Assembly (NCBI GenBank): GCA_048498415.1
Contig: JBEHYA010000045.1
Span: 1 to 15,635 of the forward strand
DNA: 15,635 nucleotides
Source: JBEHYA01 sp048498415
GTDB taxonomy: Bacteria > Pseudomonadota > Alphaproteobacteria > UBA9219 > RGZA01
Direction of reading: 5' to 3'
In this document: in pieces, positions 13,287 through 15,635 of the stretch
Numbering within the stretch: the first letter of the stretch is position 1
How the letters are laid out: each line of letters starts with the position of its first letter
Notes under the pieces: generated by a model
What the model was told of the DNA's origin: nothing
Seen by the model: only the letters and a program-made list of their open reading frames with translations
The model's database searches: none
Made by a program: the position numbers and the translations under genes

Positions 13287-14966
13287 TTAGGTTTTAGCGG
13301 CTTCCTCTTCCAGAAGCATTTTTCGCGAGAGTTTACCAATCATGGTCTTTGGTAAAGACGCCCGGAATTCAACCTGCTTGGGCATTTCGATGGGAGAAAG
13401 TTTATCTTTCAAAAACGCCATCAGCTCATCGCGCGAAAGTTCCTGCCCGGGTTTAAGCGCCACATACGCCTTCACCGTCTGGCCGCGATACGCATCGGGA
13501 AGTCCCGCCACCACGCATTCGGCAATCGCCGGGTGCAGATAGATCGCTTCTTCCACCACACGCGGATACACATTATAGCCGCTGCACAAAATCATATCCT
13601 TGATGCGGTCGACGATATAAATGTAGCCGTCGCTATCAATGGTGCCGGCATCGCCGGTGTGCAGGCGTATATCGCCCTCGGGCGTCTCGCGCAGCACCTG
13701 CGCGGTCTCCGCAGGGTTTTTCCAGTAGCCCTTCATCACCTGCGGCCCGCGAATGCACACTTCGCCCTTCTCGCCCACGCCAAGCACGGTTTTCTGGTCT
13801 TCCATGCTGACAATTTCAATAATCGTGCGCGGCAGCGGCAGGCCAATCGAGCCCGGCTTGTTCACCCCTTCCAAGGGATTGCAGGTTGCCACGGGCGATG
13901 ATTCCGTCAGGCCATAGCCTTCCACCACCACGCAGCCCGTTACCGCCTCAAACGACTTCTTCACATCCACCGGCAAACCGGCGCCGCCGGAGATGCAGTA
14001 TTTGACGGACGAAATATCATAGCGCCGCAATCCTTTGTAATTTGCAATCGCGGCATAAATGGTGGGCACAGCCGGAAACAGGCTTGGCCGCTTGCTGTGA
14101 ATGGTCTCGATCACCTGTTTAAGCTCAAAGCGCGGCAGCATCACAATTTTTGCCGCCAGCAAAATCGCCAGATTCATCGCAACCGTCATGGCGAATACGT
14201 GGAAGAACGGGAGTACGCCCAGCAGCACTTCCTCCCCTTCCCGCGCCATGGCAAACCACGCGCGAGCCTGCAGGGTGTTGGCCACTAAATTGGCATGGGT
14301 CAGCATCGCCGCCTTGGAAATGCCGGTGGTGCCGCCCGTATATTGCAGCACCGCCACATCATCGCGCGGCGCGATCAGCACATCGGCGGGGTCGCCGTCG
14401 TTATTCATCAGGTCTTTATAGGCAATGTGCCGTTCGTCATGCGGGATCGCCGCGATGTCTTTGCGGTTAACGAAGGGATAAAGATATTTCTTGATCCCCG
14501 GCAGCGCGCCGGCCAGCGGGCAGACCACAATCCGCGATAAGGGCGTTTTGCCCAGCAGGTTGCCGGCTTTATCGTAAGTGACTTTCAGATCCAGCGTGAT
14601 GGCGATTTCCGCGCCGCTGTCTTTTAAAAGTTTTTCCAGCTCGCGCTCCGCGTAAAGCGGGTTGAGGTTCACCACCACCGCGCCGATTTTCAGAATGGCG
14701 TAATAGAAAATCACGAAGTACGGCGTGTTGGGTAAAAGCAAACCCACCGGCTGGCCCTTGCGCACCCCCAGCTGTTGCAAACCTTTGGCGGCGCGGTTCA
14801 CCAGGCGCAGCGTTTCCGCGTAACTCCAGGTGGCATCCAGAAAATCCATGCAGATTTTGGCAGGAAATTTGGCCGCCGCGCGCTCTAAAAGCTGCGCCAC
14901 CGGGTATTCCGGCATATCGGCATACCAGCTGATCGTGGGGGGATATAAGGGGGGAACAGCGAACAT
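13287..14966 (-). CDS. fadD: Long-chain fatty acid-CoA ligase (FadD-type AMP-forming)
   Basis: This enzyme activates fatty acids with ATP and coenzyme A, feeding beta-oxidation or lipid synthesis. The 559 residues are typical of FadD. The adenylate-forming motifs are present: P-loop Y-T-G-G-T-T-G-I-S-K (209-218), Y-G-L-T-E-S-S-P (351-358), T-G-D (437-439) with G-Y-I-Y-I-V-D-R-I-K-D-M-I (447-459), and the C-terminal catalytic lysine K545 in M-I-G-K-L-S-R-K. After the P-loop lysine the usual G is A (K-A-A-M-L-T-H), a small change unlikely to be disabling. The opening Y-P-P-T-I and M-P-E-Y-P segment matches the family N-terminus, supporting the ATG at 14964-14966; a TTG two codons upstream is less likely. 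There is no strong Shine-Dalgarno sequence. The SNase-like gene follows on the same strand after 61 bp and may be co-transcribed. Exact chain-length preference cannot be read from the sequence. Confidence 0.92.
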   Translation of the reverse strand: MFAVPPLYPPTISWYADMPEYPVAQLLERAAAKFPAKICMDFLDATWSYAETLRLVNRAAKGLQQLGVRKGQPVGLLLPNTPYFVIFYYAILKIGAVVVNLNPLYAERELEKLLKDSGAEIAITLDLKVTYDKAGNLLGKTPLSRIVVCPLAGALPGIKKYLYPFVNRKDIAAIPHDERHIAYKDLMNNDGDPADVLIAPRDDVAVLQYTGGTTGISKAAMLTHANLVANTLQARAWFAMAREGEEVLLGVLPFFHVFAMTVAMNLAILLAAKIVMLPRFELKQVIETIHSKRPSLFPAVPTIYAAIANYKGLRRYDISSVKYCISGGAGLPVDVKKSFEAVTGCVVVEGYGLTESSPVATCNPLEGVNKPGSIGLPLPRTIIEIVSMEDQKTVLGVGEKGEVCIRGPQVMKGYWKNPAETAQVLRETPEGDIRLHTGDAGTIDSDGYIYIVDRIKDMILCSGYNVYPRVVEEAIYLHPAIAECVVAGLPDAYRGQTVKAYVALKPGQELSRDELMAFLKDKLSPIEMPKQVEFRASLPKTMIGKLSRKMLLEEEAAKT

Positions 14967-14985
14967 TATCAAATCAAACCCGCAT

Positions 14986-15018
14986 GGGACTTTCCGCGCA
15001 AGCGGGAATCCCTTTTTT
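14986..15018 (+). terminator. Hairpin with GCAA tetraloop and T6 upstream of fadD
   Basis: GGGA-C-TTTCCGC (14986-14997) folds onto GCGGGAATCCC (15002-15012) around a GCAA loop, with one bulged C and one T-G wobble, and is followed at once by six T residues (15013-15018). This looks like an intrinsic terminator on the plus strand, but no plus-strand gene precedes it. The core also resembles alphaproteobacterial REP palindromes, and on the minus strand it would lie in the fadD leader. Confidence 0.45.
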
Positions 15019-15033
15019 GGGGCCTTTTATTTT

Positions 15034-15048
15034 AAACCCGGTGGGTTT
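15034..15048. repeat. Short perfect palindrome in the gap before fadD
   Basis: AAACCC (15034-15039) and GGGTTT (15043-15048) form a perfect 6-bp stem around GGT. It lies 62 bp past the stop of the glycine-rich gene on the minus strand, where it is followed by AAAATAAAAGG rather than a T-run, so it is not a convincing terminator. The remainder of the 143-bp gap (14967-15109) shows no gene. Confidence 0.4.
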
Positions 15049-15109
15049 CTGACGGGTGCGAGATATAAGCGCGGGTAACAGGTCGGGGGCCCGGGTTAGC
15101 GCTTACGCG

Positions 15110-15635
15110 TTAGTAGCTTTCCATAATGACGATGAAGCCCTTTTTGCCATCGCCGCCTGCGTTATAGCTCGCACTACCGCCTGACTTACCACCCTTACCA
15201 CCGCCGCCGCCACCACCATAGCCGCTGGCATCATTGCCCACCGCGCTATTGGCAAGGTTGTCGCCACCTAAACCGCCAGTGCCAAAAATATTGGACCGGC
15301 CGGAAGATGTCATGCCATCGGAAGCATTACCGATTGATGAACCACCCGCGCCACCTGTACCCGCTGCACCACGTGAACCATTGGTTTGGTTCGAACTACC
15401 CGACGAACCGCCCGAACCGCCAGCCGCTGTAATGACCGTGCCAATTTTTGTATCGCCGCCATCCCCAGCTGTGCCGTTAGTAGTACCGCCTGCACCGCCA
15501 GCACCAATAGTAATGGTTAAAGCAGATGTGCCGGGGGTAAAGCTGCCCCAACGCACTTCACCCGAGCCACCACCACCACCCGAGCCCCCCGAGCTGCTGG
15601 CACCACTCGCCGCATAATAACCTGCCCCGCCGCCG
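15110..15635 (-). CDS. Glycine-rich tail-fibre-like protein, C-terminal part (partial)
   Basis: The frame is open through the right edge, so the start lies outside the window; 174 residues are visible. They are dominated by glycine, serine and alanine, with runs such as S-G-G-G-G-G-S-G and Y-G-G-G-G-G-G-G-K-G-G. An ordered stretch near the front (V-R-W-G-S-F-T-P-G-T-S-A-L-T-I-T-I-G-A-G-G-A-G-G, split here by dashes) and the hydrophobic end G-F-I-V-I-M-E-S-Y match the glycine-rich domains found at the tips of phage tail fibres and some bacterial surface proteins, where polyglycine helices pack together. A GTG at 15556 could be read as a start, but the codons upstream continue the same glycine-serine pattern (G-G-G-A-G-Y-Y-A-A-S-G), so it is internal. 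Function is inferred from composition and pattern only; whether it belongs to a prophage cannot be judged without the DNA to the right. Confidence 0.75.
   Translation of the reverse strand, partial: GGGAGYYAASGASSSGGSGGGGGSGEVRWGSFTPGTSALTITIGAGGAGGTTNGTAGDGGDTKIGTVITAAGGSGGSSGSSNQTNGSRGAAGTGGAGGSSIGNASDGMTSSGRSNIFGTGGLGGDNLANSAVGNDASGYGGGGGGGKGGKSGGSASYNAGGDGKKGFIVIMESY

Noticed and set aside
15554..15556. GTG at 15556 as the true start of the glycine-rich protein
   Set aside because: The frame is open upstream to the window edge and continues the same glycine-serine sequence, so the gene is cut by the edge.
15234..15617. Proline-rich plus-strand frame at the right edge
   Set aside because: It is the complement of glycine codons (GGN read as NCC); the minus-strand protein has the coherent glycine-rich pattern and ending.
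1..15635. CRISPR array, insertion sequence or multi-gene defence island
   Set aside because: No regularly spaced identical repeats, transposase, integrase, cas gene or cluster of defence genes was seen; the only candidate accessory gene is the single DUF3800 gene.

Overview
The window looks like a chromosomal segment of a moderately GC-rich alphaproteobacterium. The evidence is the recN-ligA pair with an ATGA overlap, a uvrD-prmA-pepP cluster with overlapping stop and start codons, the style of the proteins, and short palindromic intergenic repeats. The order or family cannot be fixed from this sequence alone; a Rhodospirillales-like or related deep alphaproteobacterial lineage is a guess. 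Most of the window is housekeeping DNA.

Layout from left to right. (1) 2-2349, plus strand: the 3' end of recN overlaps a complete NAD-dependent DNA ligase gene (ligA), which ends in a hairpin plus T-run terminator. (2) 2468-3820, plus: a 450-residue pentapeptide-repeat protein with two copies of a helical cap-like module. (3) 3831-3913: an inverted pair of REP-like hairpins between convergent genes. (4) 8873 down to 3917, minus: a tightly coupled operon of a UvrD/PcrA-type helicase, the ribosomal protein L11 methyltransferase PrmA and an M24B Xaa-Pro aminopeptidase. (5) 8973-9686, plus: a lone AT-rich DUF3800 gene that reads as foreign among its neighbours. (6) 11527 down to 9694, minus: lipB (octanoyltransferase), a terminator-like hairpin, then a GGEEF diguanylate cyclase. 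(7) 11589-11673, plus: tRNA-Leu(GAG), followed by three palindromes. (8) 14966 down to 11771, minus: a FadD-type acyl-CoA ligase, then a membrane-anchored staphylococcal-nuclease-like protein that seems to lack key catalytic acids. (9) 15110 to the right edge, minus: the C-terminal part of a glycine-rich protein resembling the glycine-rich domains of phage tail fibres or surface proteins.

DNA maintenance is well represented (RecN, LigA, UvrD). The two coupled clusters (recN-ligA and uvrD-prmA-pepP) probably reflect shared expression rather than a single pathway. The less ordinary items are the degenerate SNase-like membrane protein, the transferred DUF3800 gene, the duplicated cap module in the pentapeptide protein, the Lys-for-Arg change at the predicted c-di-GMP inhibitory site, and the glycine-rich gene cut by the edge. 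I found no convincing multi-gene defence system, CRISPR array, insertion sequence or other clearly new system.
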